Shown here: one piece after another, positions 53,475-64,000 of the stretch
How positions within the stretch are numbered: position 1 is the first letter of the stretch
How the letters are laid out: the number at the start of each line of letters is the position of its first letter
NCBI GenBank assembly: GCA_038380435.1
Contig: JAWZYU010000001.1
Coordinates: 19,836,001 to 19,900,000 of the forward strand
Origin: Ryuthela nishihirai
Taxonomy: Eukaryota; Arthropoda; Arachnida; Araneae; Heptathelidae
Direction: 5' to 3'
DNA length: 64,000 bases
Position numbers and translations under genes: made by a program
Notes under the pieces: generated by a model
Databases searched by the model: none
The model's input: the letters and a program-made list of their open reading frames with translations, nothing else
What the model was told of the DNA's origin: nothing

Positions 53475-55925
53475 GTCTAGCTCATGGTGGTGTTTCCAGT
53501 TTCATGAGCAACCGTTCTCCATTCCAGGTCATACCCCTCACCACTACTCTAGAGGCGGTAGCCATCCACCTCTTTGTGGGATTTTCAATGTTACTGTTTG
53601 TTCAGTCTACCTCCCACCCGGAAATCTCATCTTCCAGGAAGACCTTGTCACATTGTTGCCACCCCCCTTCTGATGTGGGACTTTAATGGACACAGTCCAC
53701 TTTCGGGCAGCACTGACATCAGTAGGAGTTCTCAAGCAATTGCATCTGGATCCAGTGCTCTCCCTGTTGAACACAGGTGTCAGTACATATTTTCATTGTC
53801 ATTGACCTCACCATCTGCTCCTTTATCCTCCACTCTTTCCATGGGAAGTCGAGGACAATCCTTATGGAAAAGATCACCTCCTCATGATCTGTACCACCAC
53901 TCATGGTGGAGTCTTGTCACCCTTCACAAGTATCATGGTGAAGGATTGATAGGGCTGACTGGAGTGGTTTCGAACTTCTCTGAATTGGATCACCACTCTG
54001 TCAGCCAGGAGCCAATGAATGTTGTAGTGGCAGAGATGAAGGACTGTATCGGCCATGCAGCTGCCTCAGCCATTCCTTACATAAAGTTTCCTTGTTTTCT
54101 GGAAGTGTGGTGAAATCCGATTTCACCGCAGCTCATAAGGCTTAGAACAAGGCTTGCATGGTGTTTTGGAGATATCTGACTTCCCCAAACCTTGAAACAT
54201 TCAAGCTTGCCAGGGAAAAGCCTGTTTTATCCTGTGCGAGAGCCAGAAGGAATTTTGGATCAAATATACATCTTCTATCACCCACACAACCAGTTCTAAG
54301 ATAGTTTGGGATAAAGTCCAGAAGTTGGGTTGGAATTGTACATTCCTGCCCATTGATCCTGGAGCACAATAGAAGGCAATTGCTGATTCCCAAGCAATTG
54401 CCGACAATCTGGGGGAAACATGTTCCTTCATCTCTTGTTCGTCTTCATATTCCCCTGAGTTTCTGGCTCAGAAGAGCAAGGCTGAATGCTCTCTTCTGTC
54501 CTTCCACTCGAATGGCCTGGAGCTGTACAACAGGCCATTCATTGTAGAGGAACTTTGCCTTGCTCTGCACTCTTCCTGTGCATCTGCTGTCGGGCAGATG
54601 CACAGGAAGATTAGTCGGGCAGTCGGGGGGCTGCTGTCGGGCAGATGCACAGAAGATGCCCATTATGCCATGCTCCAACATCTCGCCATCAAGTAAAGAT
54701 TGGATGCTCCATCTTTCCAACCACAATTTTCTTAAGGAGCAGTTTCCAGACTCTTGGTGGAAGGCTCAAGCCAGGGAAAGATACCAATATTCCTACAAAT
54801 TATCCCATTGCATTGATGAGCTCCATGTGTAAGGTATTAGGAAGAATGGTAAATGCCAGACTCATCTGGTAAATTGCAAAGTGTGTACACCACAACCTTC
54901 TTTCAAACACCCAGTGTGTTTTTGCAGGCAATAGTCAATTCTTGACCATCTGATAAGCCTCAAATTGACTATCAGAAAATAATTTTTAAAACCAGAGCAC
55001 CTGGTGTCCATTTTCTTTGACATCAGAAAAGCAAATGATACAGTGTGGCAATTTGGAATTTTTCGTGGCCTTCATGCCTATGGCTTGCGAGGCCACATGC
55101 TAATTTTTATTGCCAACTTTCTCCTCATTCTTTTTGAGTCCATGTCAGCAATACTCTGTCATGGTCTTACCCCCAAAAACAGGGGGTACCACAAATCTGT
55201 GTCTTGAGTGTTATGCCTTTTACTGTCAATTAATTCTATTACTAGACAATTTCTTCTGTCTGTTGGCATTGCCATCTATGTTGATGATTTTTGCATTATT
55301 TGCTCTTCTCCCAGTATGAGTGAATTACAACTGCAAATTGTTCTGAAGAATCTCTCGGTTTTGGTACTGTCCACCCAAGACTGCTTATGTGCGCCTTTGC
55401 CACAAGCAAGCAATCTTCATCTGGACCCCAAGCTATGGCTCAGGGCACCATCATTTCAATTGTGACATAGACCAAATTTTTTGGCTTCATCTTTGATTGG
55501 AAATTGACATTTTTACCCCACATACATCATTTTAGGTCCAAGTGCACTCTGGTATTGAACATTGTCAAGGTCTTCTCGTCCCTTTCTTGGGGTGCAGAGA
55601 GATGTTCCTTGTTCTGCCTGTACTGTGCATTTGTCTGATTGAAACCGAGCAACAGATTCTAGATGTATAACTCTGTCTGGGACTTGGTGGTTAATGTGCT
55701 GGACACTCTCCACTATCAGGCCCTCCTTGTTTTCATGGGGCACCTCATCAGTCCAGAGTCTTTATGTTGAGCCATCTTTGTTTTTGCTGTCAGCAGTTGT
55801 CTCTACAATAATGCATCTAAATTGCTATCCCTGCTGGGCCATCCCACTTGGGACTGTGTTTTCAATCCTGGATCTGGCAACAGTATGCCAAACTGTCAAT
55901 GCTACTTATTCATTTGTGCGCAATT
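53475..55925 (+). pseudogene. ORF2 endonuclease and RT, copy 2
   Basis: The endonuclease continues after the MITE with HGGVSSFMSN and FVQSTSHP-like sequence. The linker is at 53940-54560. RT follows: HLVSIFFDIRKANDTVW (about 55000), where the catalytic motif has one aspartate, and GIAIYVDDFCIIC (about 55265), the YVDD box. C-terminal RT sequence ends in NATYSFVR (about 55910). Multiple frameshifts and stops occur. The next residues, PFSLHVRDYLRKS, are found at about 62946, after an insertion of about 7 kb. Confidence 0.75.
54576..54652. repeat. Local duplication and inverted repeat in the LINE
   Basis: CTGTGCATCTGC (54576-54587) pairs exactly with GCAGATGCACAG (54594-54605). GGCAGATGCACAG recurs near 54640-54652. 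This looks like a local rearrangement or slippage product. Confidence 0.65.
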
Positions 55926-56221
55926 TTTTGGTGAATTAATATAGTAAATGCTGCTATTTAGTTCTGCATTCTTATTTTAGAGTGAGTCGAACTGGTTTGT
56001 GTGCGATTTGTGATAGGTTGTTATTGTAATATTTCGTCATTTTGCTTTGATGTCTTTTTCAAGTATGAGGTAAAGACTGATTGAAAAGTGCCGCCATTAA
56101 ATGAGTGGTTGTGCGTGACTGCAAAGTGCCTCAAAAAAAGTCCGTTGGTGCCGGTTGATTTTGAATTGTGCTGTGTGTTCAATTTGATAGTAATTAAAGT
56201 CAGTTTTTATCTTTAATTTTA

Positions 56222-56300
56222 CTTTAAAGTGATTGTCTTCAATTTCAATAAAGTGATTCTTTAAAGTATTTCTTTAAAGTGATTGTCTTCAATTTCAATT
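56222..56300. repeat. Direct repeat in the 5' UTR of the AT-rich LINE
   Basis: CTTTAAAGTGATTGTCTTCAATTTCAAT occurs twice (about 56223-56250 and 56272-56300, described in two parts to keep within length limits: CTTTAAAGTGATTG then TCTTCAATTTCAAT). Tandem 5' UTR repeats are common in LINE promoters. Confidence 0.8.
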
Positions 56301-56363
56301 AAGCATTTTTGAAGTAAGCAAAGTATATTAAACTACTTTGCATGGAATGAAAATCTTATAAAA

Positions 56364-57660
56364 ATGATCAACGGAACGAGGAAAAAGAAATCTTCACCGA
56401 CTAATATGAAAATAGAGTTAAAAAGTCCAAAATGTATCAGCATACAAATAAACATGATAAAGAACCCAAAGAAATTTACATTCTAGAGGAGGACTTGATA
56501 ATTTCAACTGACTCTGTAGTGTCACCAACAAAGTCAATAGAAGACAACTCACAACCAAAGAACATTTCTACTACTGATCAAGAAAAACCAGAAAAGGAAA
56601 ACTTAAGGTAAATTCTGACAAAAATAAAATACCTATAAATGAAAGCCATATCAGTAATGATAAAAACAGTATAGAAGAAAATAATAACCTCAGTAATATC
56701 ACAGTAAGTAACAAAATAAATAACATTTCTGAAAATAAAAAAGATAATAAATATGCACTAAAGTTCAATGATAATAAAGACCTAGCATTAGTGATTAAAG
56801 GAATTAAAGATGACATAAGTTCTATTGATATTCGAAAAGTAACTTCATTTTTTATGGTTTATTGGGAGAGCATATCACTGGAAAATTTATCTCATTTGGG
56901 CGTCTGCTTTTATTTCCTAAACATTCAACTCAACAAAGTAAAATTCTTGAACTCAATGACTTATTATCTATACCAACAATAACTCAATTTCCCAAATTCA
57001 TAAAATCTTCATTAGGAACAATCATTGGTGTACCTGTTAACATAAATGATGATGAGTTACTTGATATTTTATCCGATCAGAAGGTATTAAGTCTTCTTCG
57101 AATGATTCATTTTGACAAACAAGCTATTTCTAGAAAAGATTCTAACAATGCAAGAACACATAAAGTAGTTCTTGAATTTGAGGGCAAGAACTTGCCTCTT
57201 AATGTGTATATCAACTTTAACAGACATTATGTCAAAAGTTACACTCTACCCCCAAATCTATGTCTACGCTGTTATAATTTCGGACATGCAGTTTCAACTT
57301 GTAAAGGGTGACAAACTTGTAAACGCTGTGGTGGTAAACACCACCACAGACAGTGTATTTCCAAGACTCTTAGATGCCCAAACTGCTCAGGATCACATCC
57401 AGCGACCTGGGCTGGTTGTATCATTCGGATAATAGCCTGTAAAGTAAGAGAAATTCAGTTAGCTGAAGGAATTAAATGGAAAGTAGCCTTTATTAAAGCA
57501 AAAACTAACATAAACCTTCTTAAAGGCTTTAGAAATACTGAAACTTTTGTCCCCAATGACGATCAAACTGAGGAAGAATCTGCAGATTACACTAGGATTC
57601 AAACTCATGTTTATGAGGACATAAAGAGAGCTTCGTCAATAAATTCCAAACGGACCTGAC
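56364..57660 (+). pseudogene. ORF1 of the AT-rich LINE
   Basis: A likely start at 56364 (MINGTRKKKSS) is followed by Asn/Lys-rich sequence with frameshifts. The frame 56862-57311 carries VPVNINDDELLDILSD and then the knuckle CLRCYNFGHAVSTC (about 57261). After a TGA, CKRCGGKHHHRQC and CPNCSGSHPATWAGC complete three zinc knuckles in another frame (to about 57425). The protein would bind element RNA in the live family. Confidence 0.75.
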
Positions 57661-57977
57661 AGAGAACTATTCTGCAATACCATATACTTCAAATGACTTT
57701 CCGCTGAAGGACATTTCTGAAATTCAACAACAGAAAGGCATAGACTATGCTTGTATGGTTAAAAAAAAAAATCAGGAGCAAAGAATTCAAATAAAAATAT
57801 TTCAAATAAATCTGTTAATGCAAAAGTTTCAACTTCAAGTCGAACCGAAACTACTGATATTTCGACAATGAATATGGATTCTAAAGGCCAAATTATCTGA
57901 CTACTAATCAAACTTTTGGACTACTTACTTCCTAGTGGACCGGAATTAAACTTAGACATTCTACTATCATTTCTACA

Positions 57978-59300
57978 TTGCAATCCATGGACAATAGAGC
58001 GATAATTCTACAATGGAACTGTAGAAGTATATTAAATAAGAAACATTATCTCAATCACCTAATCAAATCAAAAAATATTCATATTATGTGTCTACAGGAA
58101 TCTCAAACAAACAAGGTACCAAAATTTACTAATTTCATAGCATATAAACAAAAAAAAATGATAATACCAGGGGAATATTAACTTATATACATAAAAACCT
58201 ACTTCAAAACAGAATAAAAATATTTATATATTACATAATAAATTAGAAGTCATTATTATACAAACTAAAATAAATAATATAACTACTTGTATCATAAATA
58301 TCTACAATGCTGGAGTATGCATAAAATATAGTCAATATTTAAAACTAATTGAAAACTTAAATGATAAAATAATAATATGTGGTGATTTAAACACACATAA
58401 TAGAATGTGGTTCTCATACAGAAATGAACACAAAAGCACCCACTTGGTAAAATTCATTGAAAAATAATAATTTATTAATTTTAAATAATAAACACAACAC
58501 ATATTAATAAAAATAATTTCAACTCTGTAAATGATTTATCCATTTGCTCTAATAAAATCTTAAAAGAATTACAATGGCATATATTAGAAGACAGTTATGA
58601 TAGTGATCATTTATCTATCTATATTTATTTTAAAAATTATGAAGCACAAAACCTAATATAAAAATAATAAATTGGAAGAACTTCAAACAAGACATTCAAA
58701 ATAAGGAATTAATAAATGATAAATGTGGTTATATAGAATTAACAGAATTTTTAAATAACAAAAAAATAAAAATAAAAATACTATTACTATCACTAGAAAA
58801 ATACCTAAAAATAATATACACACAATATTTGTCAATAAATTAATAGCCATTTGTAGAAGGGCAGAAAGGAGAATGAACAGGAAAAAAAACATTTAAAGAT
58901 GCCCAAAACTTTAACAGACTAAATAAAGCTATCTCAAAAAAAAAAAATTAGAAAAACTTATTGGAGAAAATTCACCAAATACTTAACACCTCATACTCAA
59001 CCACATCAAACCTAATACTCAACCACATCAAACCTCTGAAAAATTTATAAAAAATTATACAGTAATACCCTAACAATCCAATTCAAACATATGCAATTAA
59101 GAATAATAAAACATTAAAAGAAACAACAGAAGACTTAGCACAATTTTACATTAATTTGCACTTCAAATATGACAATAAAATAGATTAAAATTTTTAAAAA
59201 TTCAAATGTCTTTCACAAAGTTTTTCATTGTAACTCAACTAATTATTTAAACCTTCCCTTTACATTTCATGAATTGAAAACTGCTATAAAACTTTCAAAC
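57978..59300 (+). pseudogene. ORF2 endonuclease of the AT-rich LINE
   Basis: ILQWNCRSILNKKHYLNHLI and IMCLQESQTNK (58000-58110) are endonuclease motifs with the Asn and Glu residues. ICGDLNTHN-like sequence (about 58380) is the third motif, followed by decayed sequence. Frequent frameshifts and stops. Confidence 0.7.
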
Positions 59301-60356
59301 AAAATAACACACCAGGCCCTCACGAAATTACTAATAAACTGCTTAAGAATTTAACACATAAATGGTTCAACTTTTAGAAATCTTCAATACATTTTGGTCT
59401 GAAAAATGCTACCTTGAATCATGGCTAGACAATTTTATGATATTCATAAAAAAAACATAAACCTGCTGATGATCTAAAATCCTATCGACCCATTTGTCTT
59501 AGCTCAAACATGCTCAAACTGTTTGAAAAGTTAGAATCAAAATGCCAGTTAAGTCTATTAAAGACTAACTTCTTTGGTTTTAGACCAGGACGCTCCACTA
59601 AGGATCTATTATTGAATTTTATCTCAGACGCTGAATTTGCAATTAAAAATGGTTTTTTCCTTGTTGCAGTTGTAATAGATTTAGAAAAGGCTTTTGATAC
59701 AATCTCACACCAAGGATTATTAGCTAAAATTAGAAATTTTAAAATTTATGGCAATATGTATCACTTTTTCTCTCATATAATACAAAATAAAAACTTTAGA
59801 GTTAAAATTGCAAATAGCTTCTCAAATAAATATGAATTTAAAAATGGAATAATTCAAGGAGATATACTTTCACCAATATTCTTTAATATATATCTAAATG
59901 ACATCTCAGAAATTTTTTCCTCAGATATTTCATATAGTACATATGCAGATGACCTTATCTTCTGGACCATTCACACTGATCTTAATATAATAAACACAAG
60001 AATACAAAATACTCTTACTAAACTAGTAAATTATTGTAAAAAATGGAATTTAAAAATATCATTAGAAAAATCAATAATTACATATTTTTACAAAAGACAG
60101 AAAATCACAAATGAAATCAATAACTTTAAATAACACAGAATTAAAAATTACAGATAATGTAAAATTTCTTGGACTTCATCTGGACTTGAAGTTGTTATGG
60201 AATCATTTTCTTAAAAATGCAAAAGAAAAAGCTACTAAATTATTTAATTTCTTAAGATTCCTTGGAAGCCCTAAATGGGGCTGCTCCACAAAAAACCTTT
60301 TATTAATATTTAATTCTATAATCCTACCTAAATGTATATATGGAATTGAGTCATAA
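59300..60356 (+). pseudogene. ORF2 reverse transcriptase of the AT-rich LINE
   Basis: NTPGPHEITN-like sequence precedes YRPICLSSNMLKLFEKL (about 59480). The 207-codon frame gives FFGFRPGRSTKDLLLNFI, VAVVIDLEKAFDTISHQGLL, GIIQGDILSPIFFNIYLND and STYADDLIFWT, the complete palm with D and YADD. KFLGLHLDLKLLW follows at about 60160. The RT palm is intact over this frame; the whole ORF2 is not. Confidence 0.85.
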
Positions 60357-60584
60357 ATAACATTTCTCAAACAAAAATAAAAAATCTAGAAACAATTCAA
60401 ACAAAAATTTTGCCTTGGACTTTTGCAATCAACAAACAACTTAAATATGTATGCTGAAACTTCATTTCCCACAATTGAAATAAAAAAAAAATATTTACTA
60501 TCGAATTTAATATTTCAAATAATCACTAAAAATCAATAACACCCTATAATAAATAAATTTAATAATAACTTTCAAGATATAACT

Positions 60585-61228
60585 TTGAAGGGTTTTTCAG
60601 AAAAAGAAAAGATATTGGAACTAATAAATAATAAACTTAGCGGAGATTATCTTCCAAACTTTCCCTGCTGGATTTCGACATTACCAATTATTTCTGATAA
60701 AATACCAAGAATTGAATCTAAAAATCAATATGATAAATTAATTATAAAATCATTAACTGACACATTTATTTGTGATAACTATAAAAATTATTTACATATA
60801 TTCACAGATGGATCTCTTAACTCTGACCCCACTATCGCATCTGGAGCCTTCTATTGACCAAATGAAAACTATGAACACCAATTTAAGTTTAATATAACTA
60901 AACCAGTAATTATAGCTGAGATGTTTGCTGTTATTATAGCAATCAACTGGGCCTTAAAATATAAAAAAAAATTGTCATGTTTTCAGACTGTAAATCATCA
61001 CTAGACATTTTTCAACATAACCCTTTCAAAAATAATTTTTCAATATTTATTAATGATATATTTACTTTAATTTACAAACACATAGATCAGAATAACATTA
61101 TAACTTTACAATGGATACCTTCACATGTTAATATAACATATAAGGAACATGTAGACACTTTAGCAAAAAAGGCAAAAGATCTAAACCACACTATAAATTC
61201 TATCATTTTGTTATACATAAAAAAATAA
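60585..61228 (+). pseudogene. RNase H domain of the AT-rich LINE
   Basis: HIFTDGSLNSDPTIASGAFY (about 60797, first catalytic Asp) ends in a stop. IIAEMFAVIIAINWAL (catalytic Glu) follows. After a frameshift, MFSDCKSSLDIFQHN (60977, third acidic residue) and LQWIPSHVNITYKEHVDTLAKKA (final His/Asp region) follow. The full set of RNase H motifs is visible but broken. The cysteine tail CFFCNNIQTLEHIIFSC is at about 61432. Confidence 0.8.
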
Positions 61229-61745
61229 AATAAAATTATTGGCAGAATTACAGAATTGGTACATGACAAAAGCTAGGACCACACATAGATTTCAAATCTC
61301 TAATAACATTAGTAAATTTAATAATTTTGGATTAAAGAAAAAAGAAATCTCTGATTTTAAGAATAAAGTCTAATCTAGCTCTTACAAATTCCACACTATT
61401 TAAATTTAGAAAAATAAACTCTCCAAATTGTTTTTTCTGCAATAACATACAAACACTAGAACATATAATATTCAGTTGTAACAAATATGAAGAGGAGAGA
61501 AAAATTTATTATTATTATTATATTTAATAAATTGCAAAAATATAATGTAAACACATTTAATTTTAAAAACATTAGAACCAACATAAAAAAAATTAAAACT
61601 AACTTTTTATAAATTATTAATTATCTCAAAAACATCAATCTCTTAGATAAACTATAAAAAAAAGATAAATGAATAATAATTAAAAAATTTTAAAAAGTGA
61701 ATGAATATAAAATGAATAATAATTGAGAAAACAATTATATATATA

Positions 61746-61894
61746 TATCCGTAAGGATCCACAAAAATTATGCCTGAATGAGTCTGCATTGTTTTAATTC
61801 TTTGCAGGAATATTGGAAGTTTGATGTGTATTGATGATGAGGTTTTCAGTCCTAAGTAGGAAATGCCTGATGCTAATTTCTCAACTGCCTTTTG
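61746..61894. other. Short unassigned stretch
   Basis: Lies between the AT-rich LINE 3' end and a SINE head. Nothing recognised. Confidence 0.45.
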
Positions 61895-62945
61895 GTTTAG
61901 CTCTGTCAGTTGTGCACCAGGCTCGTAATCTGCAGTTCCCAGGTTCGAGTCCCATCTGGGCCAGCATTGAAATTTATCTCTGCAAAACTCCTAACCCTGC
62001 CCAATTGTGATGGTCCATCCATTCACTTTTGCTTTTTCTTAACCAGTTTTGCTTAATTTACATTATATTTATCAGTTTGGGGATTTTTAATTTCCTTTTT
62101 AGAGCGGACTGTTCCGATCTCCTGAGCTGCAGGAGTTGCGCATGTGCAACTCCGACCTTTTGACTGTTAACTGCTAAAGCATGTGTTCAAGGACATGCCC
62201 TCTCTTGCGTCATGGCTTGCGCACTCATCAGTTTATATAAATGTCTTTCCCGCCGTGCAACATGACACATGTCGGCTTTTGTACAACGCATGATATAACA
62301 TTGACATTAGGTCACAGAGTAGTTAGAGAAATTTGTTAGAGGAAGTTCATAGAATGGAGAATAGAGACCAGAGTTGTTATTAGTGAGTAGAAGTTAGTAG
62401 AAGTTGAGTGTAGTGATGAGTCCAAATATAGTCGACATTTGATGTTGGTGAGTTAAAATTTTGGAAATAGATTTTGTTTGTTATAGAAACTTTTGAATCT
62501 TTGCTATTTTTTCTCCTGAGCAACTTTAGTTGATAATTTTTTATTGTATTTAAAATTTAGCTTGACAATCATTTTTCGAATTCTTACTCGCTAAATAACG
62601 CCTTCTGCTATTTATTCAAACTTTATTTCAACTCTATTTGGCAAGTTATTATTGCCTGGTGTCCGATTTAAGCTATCCGGAGTTTGAATAAATTGGATCA
62701 TATAAAATGGTGTTGGAAATACTGCTGTATGTTGGATGGCCACATATACAGTAGAGCCATACCTTGTGCACATTAAAGAACACACTGTATGGCCTACTCT
62801 GAAGGTTACCATCTGTCTTCCTACAGCTGTCCAGTAGGCCCCCCCTCTCTCGACCTTCTCTGAACCTTTTGGAATCCTTGTGACCTGGCTATTTAGCCCA
62901 TTGTGTATAAAAAAGTGCCGCTCAGAGGTAAAACAACTCAGCCTT
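61895..62945 (+). mobile_element. SINE copy split by an LTR-like repeat
   Basis: The head (61895-62005) contains TAGCTCTGTCAG, CTCGTAATCTGC and the B box GGTTCGAGTCC, ending at CCCTGCCC. The body resumes at about 62733 (GTTGGATGGCC) and runs to the AAAACAACTCAGCC tail (62945). The LTR-like repeat and about 75 flanking bases separate the two. The right end abuts the resumed LINE copy 2. Confidence 0.7.
62006..62656 (+). repeat. LTR-like repeat (second copy) with TATA box and primer-binding-like site
   Basis: Begins TGTGATGGTCC, contains TTATATAAATG at about 62232 and ends before TGGTGTCCGATTTAAGC (62657), which resembles a tRNA primer-binding site. It is homologous to 51148-51779. No internal LTR-element genes are attached. 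It lies inside a SINE. Confidence 0.45.
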
Positions 62946-64000
62946 TCTCTTTGCATGTCAGAGACTACCTCAGGAAATCGACACCAGTCTTGATAGCACC
63001 ACACATTCGACAGCTGAGTCATGTCCATCATGGTTCGCTCTTTCCTCTTCTTGTGATTTTACCTTTGCAGGACAGGGAAGTTGTTACACCTGACTGTGTT
63101 TCGGCAACTCTTTGCCAGCAACCATGCTGAGTACACAAAATTCTTTCCTGTCTTCACAGATGGCTCGAGGTCCGGCATATCAGCTGGATCAGATGTCTGC
63201 TGTGATGTAATCATTGCATATCATCCCACTGCAGTGTCCTATCTTCCCTGCAGAGTTGCACACTATCAGCCCCGCCTTGGACCAAGTAGTTTCTAAGCGT
63301 CACATAGATGTTCTCCTACAATGACTCACTTAGCTTGCTAAAGGCTGTTCTCTCCAAAATCCACCAACAGCTCCATCATCTGGCCTTGAACATCTTTTTT
63401 CTTTTAGGTGTCCAGTCATATCAGCATTAAGAAAATGACTCTACAGATACAGTTCCCATGTAAGCCACACCCCTGTCTGGCGCTTCACAGCCGGTTCCAT
63501 ATGTGGACTCCCATCAGCAGTTTACCATTGAGCTCAGGGCACAGTGGCAGAGACCTTGATCAGACAGCTTGGAAACAAGCTCTTTGAGATCAAACCTATT
63601 GTCAAACCCTGACATTCATGTTTTCACAGGAATTACAAGGAGGAAGTAGTACTTGTTTAGCTTTGCTTAGGTCATTCATTTATTACATGTTCTTTTCTTG
63701 TATAGGCAGACCACGAACCTAAGTGCGAGTTTTGCGACACCATTTTGACTATCAAACATATTTTAATATATTGCATTGCTTTTAACCATGAACTTTGACT
63801 GTATTACTTTCATGACTTTAAGTCTGAAGCCCTTGCACTCGGACATCTTTTATCTGATTGTTGCATTTTACTGCCAGGTAATAGTAGCTATTTTTATCGA
63901 CTTTGATTTTATTCTGTATCTTTACCCCAGTCTTTTACACCTGGGTTGATTTTATATTTCTATCACTGTTTCACGTGTTACTTATATATTCATTCTTCAT
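62946..64000 (+). pseudogene. I/Jockey-type LINE copy 2, 3' part: RT end, RNase H and tail
   Basis: PFSLHVRDYLRKSTPVLIAP continues the RT C-terminus left off at about 55925. FFPVFTDGSRSGISAGSD (about 63140) is the start of RNase H. KCEFCDTILTIKHILIYC (about 63715-63770) is the cysteine tail, matching copy 1 at 46240. 3' sequence runs off the window. Frameshifts are present throughout. Confidence 0.8.

Larger units (their letters stand above)
51840..55925 (+). mobile_element. I/Jockey-type LINE (copy 2), 5' part
   Basis: Starts within ORF1 and contains ORF1, endonuclease and RT up to the RT C-terminus near 55925. The element continues at 62946. A hAT MITE is inserted at 52791-53474. It is the same family as copy 1 (42930) but more diverged. 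The sequence lacks the 5' UTR and ORF1 start. Confidence 0.8.
55926..61745 (+). mobile_element. AT-rich I-type LINE inserted in copy 2
   Basis: It contains a 5' UTR (about 55940-56363), ORF1 with zinc knuckles, endonuclease, RT, RNase H and a cysteine tail, ending near an AT microsatellite at about 61736-61748. Its coding sequence is extremely AT-rich, unlike the LINE it interrupts. Ends are placed by the breaks in the host LINE and are approximate. Confidence 0.75.

Noticed and set aside
51148..62656. A single LTR retrotransposon bounded by the two LTR-like repeats
   Set aside because: The interior contains LINEs only, the repeats are well diverged, and the second lies inside a SINE.

Overview
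This window is from an AT-rich animal nuclear genome, most likely an arthropod. The only host gene I can support is an ADAM10/Kuzbanian metalloprotease on the + strand. Two of its coding exons are visible (16156-16348 and 36704-36888). They join in phase across a 20,355-bp intron and encode the catalytic domain up to the [10 protein letters not shown] zinc motif. Residue choices around these exons look like arthropod Kuz. A chelicerate is possible, but the window does not settle this. No rRNA, CRISPR array, operon or bacterial gene is present, and I found no tRNA gene outside repeats.

Nearly everything else is transposable elements, many nested in or rearranged with one another. Positions 1-9.1 kb are dominated by Penelope-like elements (PLEs: reverse transcriptase plus GIY-YIG endonuclease), including two large palindromes (908-3509 and 5406-6500). 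The first palindrome carries a TATA box and a hammerhead-ribozyme-like motif in each arm. At 9.4-12.2 kb lies an RTE-like LINE with a twin-priming inversion, and at 13.2-14.0 kb a third palindrome. The ADAM10 intron holds a piggyBac-type MITE, a Tc1/mariner-superfamily transposase relic, an RTE-like element split in two by an oppositely oriented RTE-like element (21.3-28.4 kb), and another RTE-like element with an I-type LINE fragment in its 5' UTR (28.7-34.4 kb).

Downstream lie a full-length RTE-like copy (38.4-42.0 kb) and two copies of a GC-richer I/Jockey-type LINE. The first copy is internally deleted (42.9-46.7 kb). The second (51.8-64.0 kb) is interrupted by a 684-bp hAT MITE with a perfect 8-bp duplication, and by about 7 kb containing an AT-rich LINE, a SINE and an LTR-like repeat. 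A decayed PLE (48.4-49.9 kb) and a mariner fragment (50.1-50.5 kb) lie between them.

A tRNA-headed SINE family of about 385 bp occurs about a dozen times. One nearly intact copy lies inside an older copy of the same family with a 12-bp target duplication. One 48-bp copy is flanked by a 15-bp perfect duplication. Two short foldback elements have tRNA-like cores between inverted repeats and are the best candidates for an undescribed element type. All transposon reading frames are interrupted, so none looks autonomous as it stands.
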